Shown: positions 14,354 through 22,568 of the stretch, in pieces
Position numbering within the stretch: the first letter of the stretch is position 1
Layout: each line of letters begins with the position of its first letter
Assembly (NCBI GenBank): GCA_947496185.1
Contig: CANMCD010000001.1
Location: 124,001 to 188,000, forward strand
Reading direction: 5' to 3'
Length of the DNA: 64,000 bases
Source of the DNA: an uncultured Tenacibaculum sp.
Lineage (GTDB): Bacteria; Bacteroidota; Bacteroidia; Flavobacteriales; Flavobacteriaceae
Position numbers and translations under genes: made by a program
The notes under the pieces: generated by a model
What the model saw: only the letters and a program-made list of their open reading frames with translations
Told to the model about the DNA's origin: nothing
The model's database searches: none

Positions 14354-16390
14354 TTAGTTTTTAGTAGGTAAAAAACTATAATTTTTAGCATAGAAATACA
14401 TTTGCTCTTCAAACGTATTGGGTTGTGTAAGTTTTATGTCAGTAATGTTTCCAGCTGCATCCTTTACAGGCGTTAAAACTGGATTTACAAATCCACTATA
14501 AGGAGCTGATTTGAATTGCGCATTACGATCCAAGACCTCTTTGTGAAGTGTTTGATCTACTTTTACACCATACCCTTCAACCAAGGCTTTGGCAGCTTCA
14601 AAATCACCTTCCGACTTAATTCGTTGCGTTTCTTTTAACAAGCGACCAAAAATCTCACGTAACTTCACATAATCCTTGATTTCGAAATAAGTTTTACCAT
14701 TTTTCGTCACTTTTTCAATAACATTGTCTTTTTTACCTTGTTCAAAAGACCAACCCGATACCCATTGACGGTTCACCATGTGATCTTCTTCGATATCGTC
14801 TCCTAAGTTGATACGGATTAACTGCGTCATCAATCCATTTCTGATATAGTTATTATAAGCAGCTTTTCCTAATTGTTGAATGTCATCCACCAAACCAAGC
14901 TCTTGAATTTTAGGATCCATTAAATAATACAACCCTACCAAATCTGCTCTACCTTCTTCCATGGTAGAAGCATAGTTTTTAAGGGTTTCTTTAGGTTGTC
15001 CAACCCCCTCATTAATTTGACCAGAGGCATGTCCGATTACTTCGTGTAAGGCCGTAAGTAATTTGCTAGATAATTTTCCGTACTTGATGGCAAGTGCGAT
15101 TTCCTCTTCGTCATGTGCAAACTCTTTAAGTCTGCCCGTGCCTCCCGCATTGTTGTACGAACCGATAAGATTTCCAAGAGAAACCGATTTAGAACCGTGG
15201 TGTTGACGAATCCAGTTGTTGTTAGGTAAGTTAACTCCAATTGGCGTACTAGGCGAAGCATCACCAGCCTCTCCTGCAACATTGACTGTTTTGTACGAAA
15301 CGCCTACTACATTTTTCTTTTTGTGATTCGGATCTAAAGGTGAATTGTCTTCAAACCATTGCGCATTGTCAGAAAGTACTTTCATCTTTTTTGACATATC
15401 AAAGTCTTTGATCTGAATGATGCTTTCATAAGAACCGCGGTAACCTTTAGGGTCGTTATAAACTTCGATAAAACCGTTAATCCAATCGATATTTCCTTCG
15501 GTAGCACTTACCCAAGAAATAGCATACTGATCCCAAACATCCAAATCTCCCGTTTGATAATATTTGATTAATAAAGCTAAGGTGTTGGCTTGTTTTTCAT
15601 TTTCAGCTACTCCTTTGGCTTTTTCTAACCAATAGATAACCTTATCGATAGCTTGTCCGTAAAGTCCTCCTGATTTCCATACCTTTTCAACCAATTTTCC
15701 ATTTTCACGTACCAATTTAGAATTTAATCCTGCTTCGATCGGCTGGTTTTTAGGGCCTTTATATGCTTTTGCATAAAAATCTTCGACTTCTTTACTAGTG
15801 ATATCAGGGTCGTAAAAATTAATGGCAGAAGCCAATACGTTATCAACGCCTGCTTTTTTATTTACTTTTTTAGCATCCTTATCGTTAAAAATAACCTCCA
15901 AAGCCTCAGGAGAAAGTGTTGTATTGGTCTCTTTTAAAAGGCCTTCAAGATAGGCTTTTGAAAAAGCAGGCTTTAATTTATCATTTGAATAATGGTGGTG
16001 AATTCCGTTAGAAAACCAAACACGTTTCAAATACGTTTTGAACTCTTTAAAATCAGTCGTTTCCTTATCGCCTTTAAAATCCGAATTTACTTTCTCTAAA
16101 GCCTTTCTGATTTCTAGGTTAAAACGATAATTTTGATCCCACATAATATCTCTTCCAGAAAGACCGGCCTGTGTTAGATAGTATACAAGTTGTTTTTCTT
16201 TAAGTGATAAGTTTTCAAAACCAGGAATTTGGTAACGTAGTACCTTCACATCGGCAAATTGTTCTACCACATAAGAGAATTCCTTATTGTTGTCTTTTTT
16301 AGTAGTCGTTACTTTCTCTTTAGAGTCTACACCACAAGAAGATAGTATTCCGGCAGCGACGGTTAAAGAAAGCATTTTTCTTAGTTTCAT
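14354..16390 (-). CDS. Dipeptidyl peptidase III (family M49), predicted lipoprotein
   Basis: A 678-aa zinc metallopeptidase that removes dipeptides from peptide N-termini. Zinc site: HEVIGH at residues 449-454 (M49 HExxGH) and EEGRAD near 478-483 as the second ligand motif. The signal sequence MKLRKMLSLTVAAGILSSC carries a lipobox, so the enzyme is probably membrane-anchored in the periplasm or at the outer membrane. Length is typical for bacterial DPP III. The C-terminal YSGFVNPVL and NTFEEQMYFYAKNYSFLPTKN blocks also fit. Monocistronic; converges with the accessory island through the hairpin at 14101-14149. Confidence 0.92.
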   Translation of the reverse strand: MKLRKMLSLTVAAGILSSCGVDSKEKVTTTKKDNNKEFSYVVEQFADVKVLRYQIPGFENLSLKEKQLVYYLTQAGLSGRDIMWDQNYRFNLEIRKALEKVNSDFKGDKETTDFKEFKTYLKRVWFSNGIHHHYSNDKLKPAFSKAYLEGLLKETNTTLSPEALEVIFNDKDAKKVNKKAGVDNVLASAINFYDPDITSKEVEDFYAKAYKGPKNQPIEAGLNSKLVRENGKLVEKVWKSGGLYGQAIDKVIYWLEKAKGVAENEKQANTLALLIKYYQTGDLDVWDQYAISWVSATEGNIDWINGFIEVYNDPKGYRGSYESIIQIKDFDMSKKMKVLSDNAQWFEDNSPLDPNHKKKNVVGVSYKTVNVAGEAGDASPSTPIGVNLPNNNWIRQHHGSKSVSLGNLIGSYNNAGGTGRLKEFAHDEEEIALAIKYGKLSSKLLTALHEVIGHASGQINEGVGQPKETLKNYASTMEEGRADLVGLYYLMDPKIQELGLVDDIQQLGKAAYNNYIRNGLMTQLIRINLGDDIEEDHMVNRQWVSGWSFEQGKKDNVIEKVTKNGKTYFEIKDYVKLREIFGRLLKETQRIKSEGDFEAAKALVEGYGVKVDQTLHKEVLDRNAQFKSAPYSGFVNPVLTPVKDAAGNITDIKLTQPNTFEEQMYFYAKNYSFLPTKN

Positions 16391-16499
16391 TTTTGCTGTA
16401 TTTAATGTTGATATTGCGGCTTATTTTGAATTTTGACAGTTATAAAACACTTGTCAATCCGAAATAAGTACATTGTTTGTCTGTTCAAAATTACGAAAA

Positions 16500-17060
16500 T
16501 TAAACTTCGTGGTATCGAAAACAATCCGTTGTATGATCATTAACCATGCCAGTAGCTTGCATGTGAGCATATATAACCGTGGTACCCACAAACTTAAACC
16601 CTCTTTTTTTTAGATCTTTTGAAATTTTATCGGAAAGCGCAGTATTGGCAGGAACCTCGTCTTTGCTTTTGAAGTGGTTTTTAACAGGTGTACCCGCGAC
16701 AAATCCCCAAATGTATTTCGAAAACGTTCCGAATTCTTCTTGAATTTTGATAAACGCTTGTGCATTACTGATTGCTGCTTTAATTTTTAATTTGTTACGA
16801 ATAATTTTCTCATTAGTAATGAGTTCGTTGTATTTTTTATCATCATAATTTGCGATTTTTTTGTAATCAAAATTGTCAAAAGCTTTTCTGAAATTAGTTC
16901 TTTTTTTTAATACCGTAATCCAGCTAAGTCCTGCTTGAAAAGTTTCCAATATTAGAAATTCAAACAATGTAGCATCGTCATATACAGGAACGCCCCATTC
17001 GTTATCATGGTATGCGATATATAACGGATCGTCGGTTACCCAATGGCATCTTTTTTTCAT
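16500..17060 (-). CDS. tag: DNA-3-methyladenine glycosylase I
   Basis: A 186-aa helix-hairpin-helix base-excision repair enzyme that removes 3-methyladenine. ATG at 17060 (MKKRCHWV) is chosen; two further codons upstream would require a TTG start. Family features: RCHWVTDDPLYIAYHDNEWG at the N-terminus with the zinc Cys/His, LETFQAGLSWITVLKKR, FRKAFDNFD, and the C-terminal KFVGTTVIYAHMQATGMVNDH with the second zinc-binding Cys/His (TDCFRYHE). Length is normal. Monocistronic on the minus strand. Confidence 0.93.
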   Translation of the reverse strand: MKKRCHWVTDDPLYIAYHDNEWGVPVYDDATLFEFLILETFQAGLSWITVLKKRTNFRKAFDNFDYKKIANYDDKKYNELITNEKIIRNKLKIKAAISNAQAFIKIQEEFGTFSKYIWGFVAGTPVKNHFKSKDEVPANTALSDKISKDLKKRGFKFVGTTVIYAHMQATGMVNDHTTDCFRYHEV

Positions 17061-17286
17061 GGTCAATAAATTTTCGAGGTAAACTTACCTTCTTTTTTAT
17101 AAAGAAACTGTTAACCTTGTAGGATTTAGTTTTAATAAGTCTAACGAAAGAAAAGAATCATGGAAAGGAATATCTAAATTTAATCAATAAAAAAGAAATA
17201 ACACTTTTTTAATAAAGAAATTCAAAAAAAAGTAAGAACTTTAAAAAGTAATATGACCCTAGTCAGTATCGCTATTTATGTAGGTA

Positions 17287-17691
17287 ATGAGAAAAATTAA
17301 AAATTTATTAGCAGTAATGATCATTGGAAGCTTTGTGTACGCCTGTGGAACGACGAAAACATACAATGAGCCTCAGAAGGAAGCCCCCGTGGTAATTGCT
17401 AATGACAGTTTGGAATACGAAATCATCATCATTGATATAGGGTTTAATCAATACTTAAACACGATTGCAAGGCCTGTAGGATACTACTCTCAGGTATATA
17501 TGGAAACTCGAAACCGTTTGTATGTTTCTGTATGGAATTACAGAGCGAGCAATCCAAATGTGTTTAACCCTAGTATTTATGAGAATATCATAGATTATGA
17601 CCCAAATATTAATTATGGTTATGATGTTAACTATAAATTGTTTAATTATTTTGAATTTGCCCAACGGAAATATAGGATGCGATTAAGGTAA
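17287..17691 (+). CDS. Small lipoprotein, DUF6146-like
   Basis: A 134-aa protein with a lipoprotein signal (LLAVMIIGSFVYAC, Cys 20). The mature part, rich in Tyr and Asn, has the pattern YEIIIIDIGFNQYLNTIARP, then YYSQVYMETRNRLYVSVWNYR and YDVNYKLFNYFEFAQRKY. I associate this with the flavobacterial DUF6146 group, of unknown function. sppA begins 49 bp downstream on the same strand. The family name is from memory and only moderately certain. Confidence 0.62.
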   Translation: MRKIKNLLAVMIIGSFVYACGTTKTYNEPQKEAPVVIANDSLEYEIIIIDIGFNQYLNTIARPVGYYSQVYMETRNRLYVSVWNYRASNPNVFNPSIYENIIDYDPNINYGYDVNYKLFNYFEFAQRKYRMRLR

Positions 17692-17710
17692 TTCTATTTG
17701 TCTAAAACTG

Positions 17711-17718
17711 TATATTTG
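17711..17718 (+). promoter_or_regulatory. Possible -7 element upstream of sppA (TATATTTG)
   Basis: TATATTTG matches TAnnTTTG and lies 22 bp before the sppA ATG; no well-spaced -33 TTG was found, so this is tentative. Confidence 0.35.
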
Positions 17719-17740
17719 TTATCTTGAAAAATGCTTTTTT

Positions 17741-19492
17741 ATGAAGTTCTTTAGAAATTTAGTAGCCTCGATTTTAGGTTTTTTTATATCAATTTTTTTA
17801 ATTTTTATTTTTTTTGCTTTGATAGCCGCCTTGGTTAGTTCACCCGAAAAAATAATTGTCAAGCCCAATTCTGTCTTGGCCTTAGACTTGTCCTCTGAAA
17901 TGAAGGATTATATAGCCAAAGGAGAAAATCCTATAGAGAAAGCTTTGGGTATTGAAGACAAACGGTTGTCTTTAGAGCAGGTTATCAATGCGATTGAGAA
18001 TGCAAAAACGGATGAAAATATCGAAGGAATAAGTATTTATTCTCCCGCAGTTAGTGGTGGAATGGCTCAGACCCAAGAAATACGAAATAAGTTGAAAGAA
18101 TTCAAAGAAAGCGGAAAGTTTGTATATGCATACAACGATCAATACGATCAAAAAAGTTACTATTTGAGTTCTGTCGCAGACAGTGTTTTTGTGAACCCTT
18201 ATGGGATGGTTGATTTTAGAGGTCTTACTAGAGAGATCCTTTACTATAAGGATTTTGAAGATAAATACGGGGTAAAAATGGAGGTTATTAGGCATGGGAA
18301 ATACAAAAGTGCCGTAGAACCCTATTTGTTTAATAAAATGAGTGATGCCAACAGAGAACAAATATTGTCTTATATGACCTCAATATGGCAACAAGTTAAA
18401 GAAGATGTAGGCGTAGCAAGAAGTATTTCTGGAGATACATTAACATTGATTGCTGACGAGTCTCTAGGAAGAAATGCCACTTTGGCAAAAGAAAATAAAT
18501 TGGTGGACGCTGTGGTTTATCAAGACCAATACGAAGACAAATTATTACAAGTTGTTGGAGGAGATAGTCATCTGGTAAGTATTCAGGATTATATTTCATC
18601 GGGTAAAGGAAGATTACGCAGTACTGCTAAAAATAAAATAGCGGTTATTTATGCCGAAGGGGAAATCATGTATGGTGAAGGAGATGAAAATGTTATAGGA
18701 AATGAGTCTATGAGTAAAACAATCCAAAAGATCAAAAAAGATAAGCGAATAAAAGCGGTTGTTTTACGAGTGAATTCTCCGGGAGGTAGTGCTTTGGCTT
18801 CAGAGTTGATTTGGCGTGAATTATCTTTGTTAAAGCAGGAGAAGCCATTGGTAGTATCCATGGGAAATGTTGCTGCATCAGGAGGCTATTATATAGCTTG
18901 TAATGCCAATAGTATAGTAGCCGAACCAACAACAATAACAGGCTCGATCGGGGTTTTTGGTGTCTTACCGAATATCAATAAACTAGCAGAAAGAATAGGG
19001 ATAAACGCAGAACAAGTGTCTACGAACAAAGGAGCTAGTTATAGTCCGTTTGAACCCATGAGTAAGAAATTTTATGACGTTACAAAAGAAGGTGTTGAAC
19101 AAGTGTACGAAACCTTTGTTAATAGAGTTTCTCAAGGAAGAGGGTTGCCATACGAAACGGCAGAATCCGTAGCACAAGGAAGAGTCTGGACGGGTGCTGA
19201 GGCACAAGAAAAAGGATTGGTAGATGCCCTAGGTACGTTGGAAGATGCCATTTGTATCGCTGCTAATTTAGCAGAGTTATCAACATACAAAATACGAAAT
19301 TACCCTAACTATGAGGTTGATTTAGAAGATGTCTTTAACCTGTCAAACTTGCCTTTTTCAATTAATTCTAAAGAAACTATTTTGAAAGAATATTTAGGAG
19401 AAGAAGGGTTCCGGGTCTATGGATTACTAAACAGCATCAAAAAGATGAAAGGGATTCAAGCAAGAATCCCTTATGAGTTAGAAATAAAATAA
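17741..19492 (+). CDS. sppA: Signal peptide peptidase SppA, 67-kDa type
   Basis: A 583-aa double-domain inner-membrane serine protease (Ser/Lys dyad) that degrades cleaved signal peptides. An N-terminal membrane anchor (residues 1-32) is followed by the first half with the lysine site RHGKYKSAVEPY (Lys189 likely catalytic) and the second half with NSPGGSALAS and the nucleophile motif NVAASGGYYIA (Ser380). Length equals the long E. coli-type enzyme, not the short 36-kDa form. Start ATG 17741 begins MKFFRNLVASILGFF. Followed by a long non-coding stretch with no clear terminator. Confidence 0.93.
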   Translation: MKFFRNLVASILGFFISIFLIFIFFALIAALVSSPEKIIVKPNSVLALDLSSEMKDYIAKGENPIEKALGIEDKRLSLEQVINAIENAKTDENIEGISIYSPAVSGGMAQTQEIRNKLKEFKESGKFVYAYNDQYDQKSYYLSSVADSVFVNPYGMVDFRGLTREILYYKDFEDKYGVKMEVIRHGKYKSAVEPYLFNKMSDANREQILSYMTSIWQQVKEDVGVARSISGDTLTLIADESLGRNATLAKENKLVDAVVYQDQYEDKLLQVVGGDSHLVSIQDYISSGKGRLRSTAKNKIAVIYAEGEIMYGEGDENVIGNESMSKTIQKIKKDKRIKAVVLRVNSPGGSALASELIWRELSLLKQEKPLVVSMGNVAASGGYYIACNANSIVAEPTTITGSIGVFGVLPNINKLAERIGINAEQVSTNKGASYSPFEPMSKKFYDVTKEGVEQVYETFVNRVSQGRGLPYETAESVAQGRVWTGAEAQEKGLVDALGTLEDAICIAANLAELSTYKIRNYPNYEVDLEDVFNLSNLPFSINSKETILKEYLGEEGFRVYGLLNSIKKMKGIQARIPYELEIK

Positions 19493-19557
19493 TAAAAATT
19501 AGTCAGTAGTTAATGTGCATTGATTATAACGATAAAGCCTTTTCTGACAGTTTAGGC

Positions 19558-19952
19558 CTAGTAATTTTGTTCAGTAGTAGCAAGAATATAAGTTTCAGAA
19601 TTGTTGATTACTAAAGCGGGAGAAATAAAAGTAACCTGAGCCCCTTTTTTTTGAGAAAAGTTTATCTGAGGTATAAGTGTATTGATAAAGGTCGTTCTCA
19701 ACGATTAGAATAAAATATTTAGGACTCAGGTTGGTTTATAGCTATTAGGCTAGAAAATGTTTTTTACTAATATACCTGTTCCTCCTTATCCAAGCGAAAC
19801 CTTTTTGCCAGTTGGAAATTCTCTGACAAAGTATAAAAATAAAAAAGAAGAAGTTGTAAATATTTAGAAGAGTTGTCCACTTTTTTATTGTGGCTTGAAA
19901 TTAAAAATTAAAAGCCTAGCGATGGATAGGAAAGTATAAATTTTTGCTTCAT
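19558..19952 (-). pseudogene. Decayed gene, minus strand, multiple stops and a frameshift
   Basis: A plausible start, MKQKFILSYPSLGF (ATG at complement of 19950-19952), is followed on the same strand by coding-like pieces in changing frames: FPTGKKVSLG-stop-GGTGILVKNIF, then SPKYFILIVENDLYQYTYTS, and finally GAQVTFISPALVINNSETY ending in a stop at 19558-19560. The last two pieces join if one base is gained or lost in the A8 run at 19646-19653 (T8 on the plus strand). Protein family not recognised. The pieces read naturally only on the minus strand. Confidence 0.45.
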
Positions 19953-20150
19953 GTGTTCTTTTTGGTTTTCTTTGTTTAATTGTTTGTGAATAAGTTGTTT
20001 GATGCTTCTAAGTTAGGTTATTTTTATCATCGTATTTGCAATTATTCAAATATTAAGTTTTTTTTATGACATATTTAAGATTTCTTTAACATAATTATTT
20101 GGTTTACAGGAAGTTGTTTTTTGAGGAGACTGCAAAAATAGCACAAAAAA

Positions 20151-20182
20151 AAGAAGCATTTTTAACAAATCAAATGCTTCTT
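20151..20182 (-). terminator. Minus-strand terminator with preceding GTTTGGTTAG motif
   Basis: Arms AAGAAGCATTT (20151-20161) and AAATGCTTCTT (20172-20182) are perfect; on the minus strand a run of T follows. The minus-strand 10-mer GTTTGGTTAG (complement of 20191-20200) lies 8 nt before the hairpin. It could end a short transcript or attenuate the decayed gene downstream. Confidence 0.6.
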
Positions 20183-20363
20183 ATAAAAAACTAACCAAAC
20201 TTCTAAAAAAAACGAATAAACAATACTTAAAACTAGTTTAAATATAAGTCTATCAATTGTTTATGTTTTGTTTGAATAGTTTAAAATAGCGTTTCTGTAG
20301 ATGAGTTGTATGTTGCTGACTGATGAATGAATATAAAAAGGTATACAAAGGGTATAAACGAAA

Positions 20364-20394
20364 AGAACCTATTGACAAATTGTCAATAGGTTCT
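20364..20394 (-). terminator. Second hairpin with preceding GTTTGGTTAG motif
   Basis: A 31-nt palindrome with 15-bp arms (AGAACCTATTGACAA at 20364-20378; reverse complement at 20380-20394). On the minus strand it is preceded 6 nt earlier by GTTTGGTTAG (complement of 20401-20410) and followed by a short T run, the same layout as the hairpin at 20151. Confidence 0.55.
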
Positions 20395-20790
20395 CATTTT
20401 CTAACCAAACATTGTTACACTTTAAGCTGATTCAATTATATAAAGACAAAAAATAACAACATATACTCCTTTTATAAGAAAAAAAATAAAAAAATATAAG
20501 ATACCCCTATTTCGCTTACGGAAAATACCTGTAGGGGAAATTAGTAAGTAATTATTTTTGTAAGTAATTGATACGGTGTTTCTTGTGTTTTTTAGGGGTT
20601 TCATTGTTATAAAAAGTCTATAAATCATTTCGCTTTTTGCACTAGGGGTATTAGGTATAGGGACTAGGGATAGTGAGGGGTGAATTTCTAGTGATTTTAC
20701 TTATTTGTAGATAGCGGAGTGTTTAGTAATTTGCACTCAGCAAAATCATAGCTAAGTTTGATTAGGTTTTGTATTATAGTAGTAAAAGGA

Positions 20791-20817
20791 GGCTGTCTTT
20801 TGAGACAGTCTTTTTTT
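20791..20817 (+). terminator. Terminator directly before the cobalamin operon promoter
   Basis: GGCTGTCT (20791-20798), loop TTTG, AGACAGTC (20803-20810) and a T7 run. It isolates the operon from upstream transcription, or acts as an attenuator if the promoter lies further upstream. Confidence 0.65.
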
Positions 20818-20818
20818 A

Positions 20819-20826
20819 TATCTTTG
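20819..20826 (+). promoter_or_regulatory. -7 promoter element of the cobalamin operon (TATCTTTG)
   Basis: TATCTTTG matches TAnnTTTG and lies 21 bp before the cobW ATG (20848). The -33 region overlaps the terminator hairpin, so spacing to a TTG is not ideal. Confidence 0.45.
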
Positions 20827-20847
20827 AGCGGAAATTAAATTAGAACC

Positions 20848-21933
20848 ATGCTTACAAAAAAAATTCCAGTTACAATAATTACCGGTTTTTTAGGATCAGG
20901 TAAAACCACATTAATACATCAAATTGCAAAAAATGCAAATGGAAGACGACTAGCTATTATCGTAAATGAGTTTGGAGAACTAGGAATGGATGGCGAAATT
21001 TTGAAAGGGAACGACTGTGGATGTGAAGAAGAAAACATACTCGAATTGAGTAATGGATGTTTGTGTTGCACCGTTCAAGAAGAATTTTTGCCCACCATGT
21101 TAGAACTCATGGAAAGAAAAGATCAAATAGATCATATTATTATAGAAACATCAGGTTTAGCATTGCCCAAACCCTTGGTTAGGGCTTTTAATTGGCCAGA
21201 TCTTAAGCCTCAAATTACAGTAGACGCTGTAGTAACTGTGGTTGATTGTGTAGGACAAGCAACAGGAGAAATATGTGATAGAGAACGTGTACAAGCACAG
21301 AGATTGGAAGATGATAGTTTGGATCATGAATCTTCTATCGAAGAATTGTTTGAAGACCAATTGTCTTGTGCAGACCTTATTATTATGACGAAGTCTGATT
21401 TAATAGACCAAGCAGCATATGAAGATGTAAACAGTATTATTCAGAAAAAAGTAGGAGCAGAAATCAAATTGATACAAGCGGTAAAAGGCGATATTTCGGT
21501 AGATGTATTGTTAGGTTTGGATGCTAAGTCAGAAGATTTTATAGAAGAAAAGCATTCACATCACGAAACTCATCACCATCATCATCATGATCACGACCAC
21601 GACCATGATCATCCACATGACCACGATCATGATGATACTATTAATTCGGTTGTGGTAGGAGTAAATGTTCCTCATCAGCCAAAAGATTTAATTCGTGTAT
21701 TAGAAGAACTCGTAGCGGAGTTTGAGATATACAGAATCAAAGGAATCATTCATGTACCTAACAAACCGATGCGAATGATTGTACAAGGAGTAGCCAATAG
21801 ATTTGAAAACTATTTTGATAGAAAATGGAAAGAAGGAGAACTACAAGCCACTCGATTGGTGATTATTGGAGAGAAGTTGGAAGAAAAAACACTTCAAGAA
21901 GCCATCGAAAATAAGTTAACAGTAAATGTATAA
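20848..21933 (+). CDS. cobW: CobW-type GTP-dependent metallochaperone
   Basis: A 361-aa COG0523 G3E GTPase. Walker A GFLGSGKT at residues 13-20, the metal-binding GCLCC motif at 70-74, and guanine-recognition MTKSD near 178. A histidine/aspartate-rich stretch at about 230-262 precedes the C-terminal CobW domain (IYRIKGIIHV, MIVQGVANRFE). As first gene of a cobalamin operon it probably delivers Co(II) to the chelatase; the family also includes zinc chaperones, but context favours cobalt. Followed by a UUCG-loop hairpin, so expression may be partly uncoupled from the genes downstream. Confidence 0.87.
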   Translation: MLTKKIPVTIITGFLGSGKTTLIHQIAKNANGRRLAIIVNEFGELGMDGEILKGNDCGCEEENILELSNGCLCCTVQEEFLPTMLELMERKDQIDHIIIETSGLALPKPLVRAFNWPDLKPQITVDAVVTVVDCVGQATGEICDRERVQAQRLEDDSLDHESSIEELFEDQLSCADLIIMTKSDLIDQAAYEDVNSIIQKKVGAEIKLIQAVKGDISVDVLLGLDAKSEDFIEEKHSHHETHHHHHHDHDHDHDHPHDHDHDDTINSVVVGVNVPHQPKDLIRVLEELVAEFEIYRIKGIIHVPNKPMRMIVQGVANRFENYFDRKWKEGELQATRLVIIGEKLEEKTLQEAIENKLTVNV

Positions 21934-21937
21934 AACC

Positions 21938-21957
21938 AAAAGCCCTTCGGGGCTTTT
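21938..21957 (+). terminator. Intra-operon hairpin with TTCG loop
   Basis: AAAAGCCC-TTCG-GGGCTTTT: a perfect 8-bp stem with a stable tetraloop ending in T4, between cobW and the adenosyltransferase gene. Likely a partial terminator. Confidence 0.7.
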
Positions 21958-21971
21958 ATAGTATAACAGCC

Positions 21972-22562
21972 ATGAAAATATATACCAGAAAAGGCGATAC
22001 CGGAAAAACAGGGGTGTTTGGAGGAAAACGCGTGTATAAGAATTCACCAAGAATTGAATGTATCGGTACATTAGACGAGGTAAATTCAACCATTGGATTG
22101 TTGCGAGCAAAATTAGGGGACGAACATCCTTGGCAACAAAACTTACATCGTATTCAGAAAGATATGATGGATATGATGTCGCATTTGGCAAGGCCTTCGG
22201 ATTCTAAAAAGACCAATACCAATCCAAAACCCGAAGACGGTGCAACATTTTGTGAAGAATGGCTGGATGAATTGGAAGCCAATATCAGCTCGCCTTCCGA
22301 TTACTTTATACTTCCCGGAGGAAACGAAATATCGGCCTTATGTCATGTTTGTCGAACACAAGTTCGTAGAGGAGAACGTGCTTTAGTAACCCTCTTTCAA
22401 GACGATCCAGAGAGTGTAGAAGAGTATATATTGGCATATGTAAACAGGCTATCGGATTTGTTTTTTACCATGGCACGTGCTGAGATGGATAAAAAAGGCG
22501 TAGCGGAAGAAAAGTGGCAGTTATTTCTTTACAAACGAAAGAAGAAAAAAACAAAAGAGTAG
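21972..22562 (+). CDS. pduO: Cob(I)yrinic acid a,c-diamide adenosyltransferase, PduO type
   Basis: A 196-aa ATP:co(I)rrinoid adenosyltransferase that adds the upper adenosyl ligand. N-terminal ATP site YTRKGDTGKTGVFGGKRV (about 4-21), IGTLDEVNSTIGLLRA (about 35-50), and C-terminal RTQVRRGERALV and YVNRLSDLFFTMAR with the conserved Arg/Asn-Arg-Leu-Ser-Asp residues. Normal family length with a short basic Lys-rich tail. Lies between cobW and cobI in the operon. Confidence 0.93.
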   Translation: MKIYTRKGDTGKTGVFGGKRVYKNSPRIECIGTLDEVNSTIGLLRAKLGDEHPWQQNLHRIQKDMMDMMSHLARPSDSKKTNTNPKPEDGATFCEEWLDELEANISSPSDYFILPGGNEISALCHVCRTQVRRGERALVTLFQDDPESVEEYILAYVNRLSDLFFTMARAEMDKKGVAEEKWQLFLYKRKKKKTKE

Positions 22563-22568
22563 TTGCAG

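Larger units (their letters stand above)
19953..20847. other. Long non-coding region upstream of the cobalamin operon
   Basis: No gene is supported. The region is very AT-rich and holds two hairpins annotated separately (20151-20182 and 20364-20394), a G-run cluster at 20645-20680, a terminator at 20791-20817 and a promoter-like box at 20819-20826. No B12-box (GGAGACC-type core) is visible on the plus strand. Confidence 0.6.

Noticed and set aside
19757-19867. 36-aa plus-strand frame starting MFFTNIPVPPYPSE
   Set aside because: It is antisense to the decayed minus-strand gene, whose segments read more like protein and extend over a longer region.
20422-20628. 68-aa minus-strand frame upstream of the cobalamin operon
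   Set aside because: Low-complexity basic/hydrophobic content, no relatives recognised, and overlaps hairpin-rich non-coding sequence.
21556-21646. His-rich stretch of cobW as a nucleotide repeat or separate element
   Set aside because: It is an in-frame metal-binding His/Asp linker, common in CobW-family proteins.
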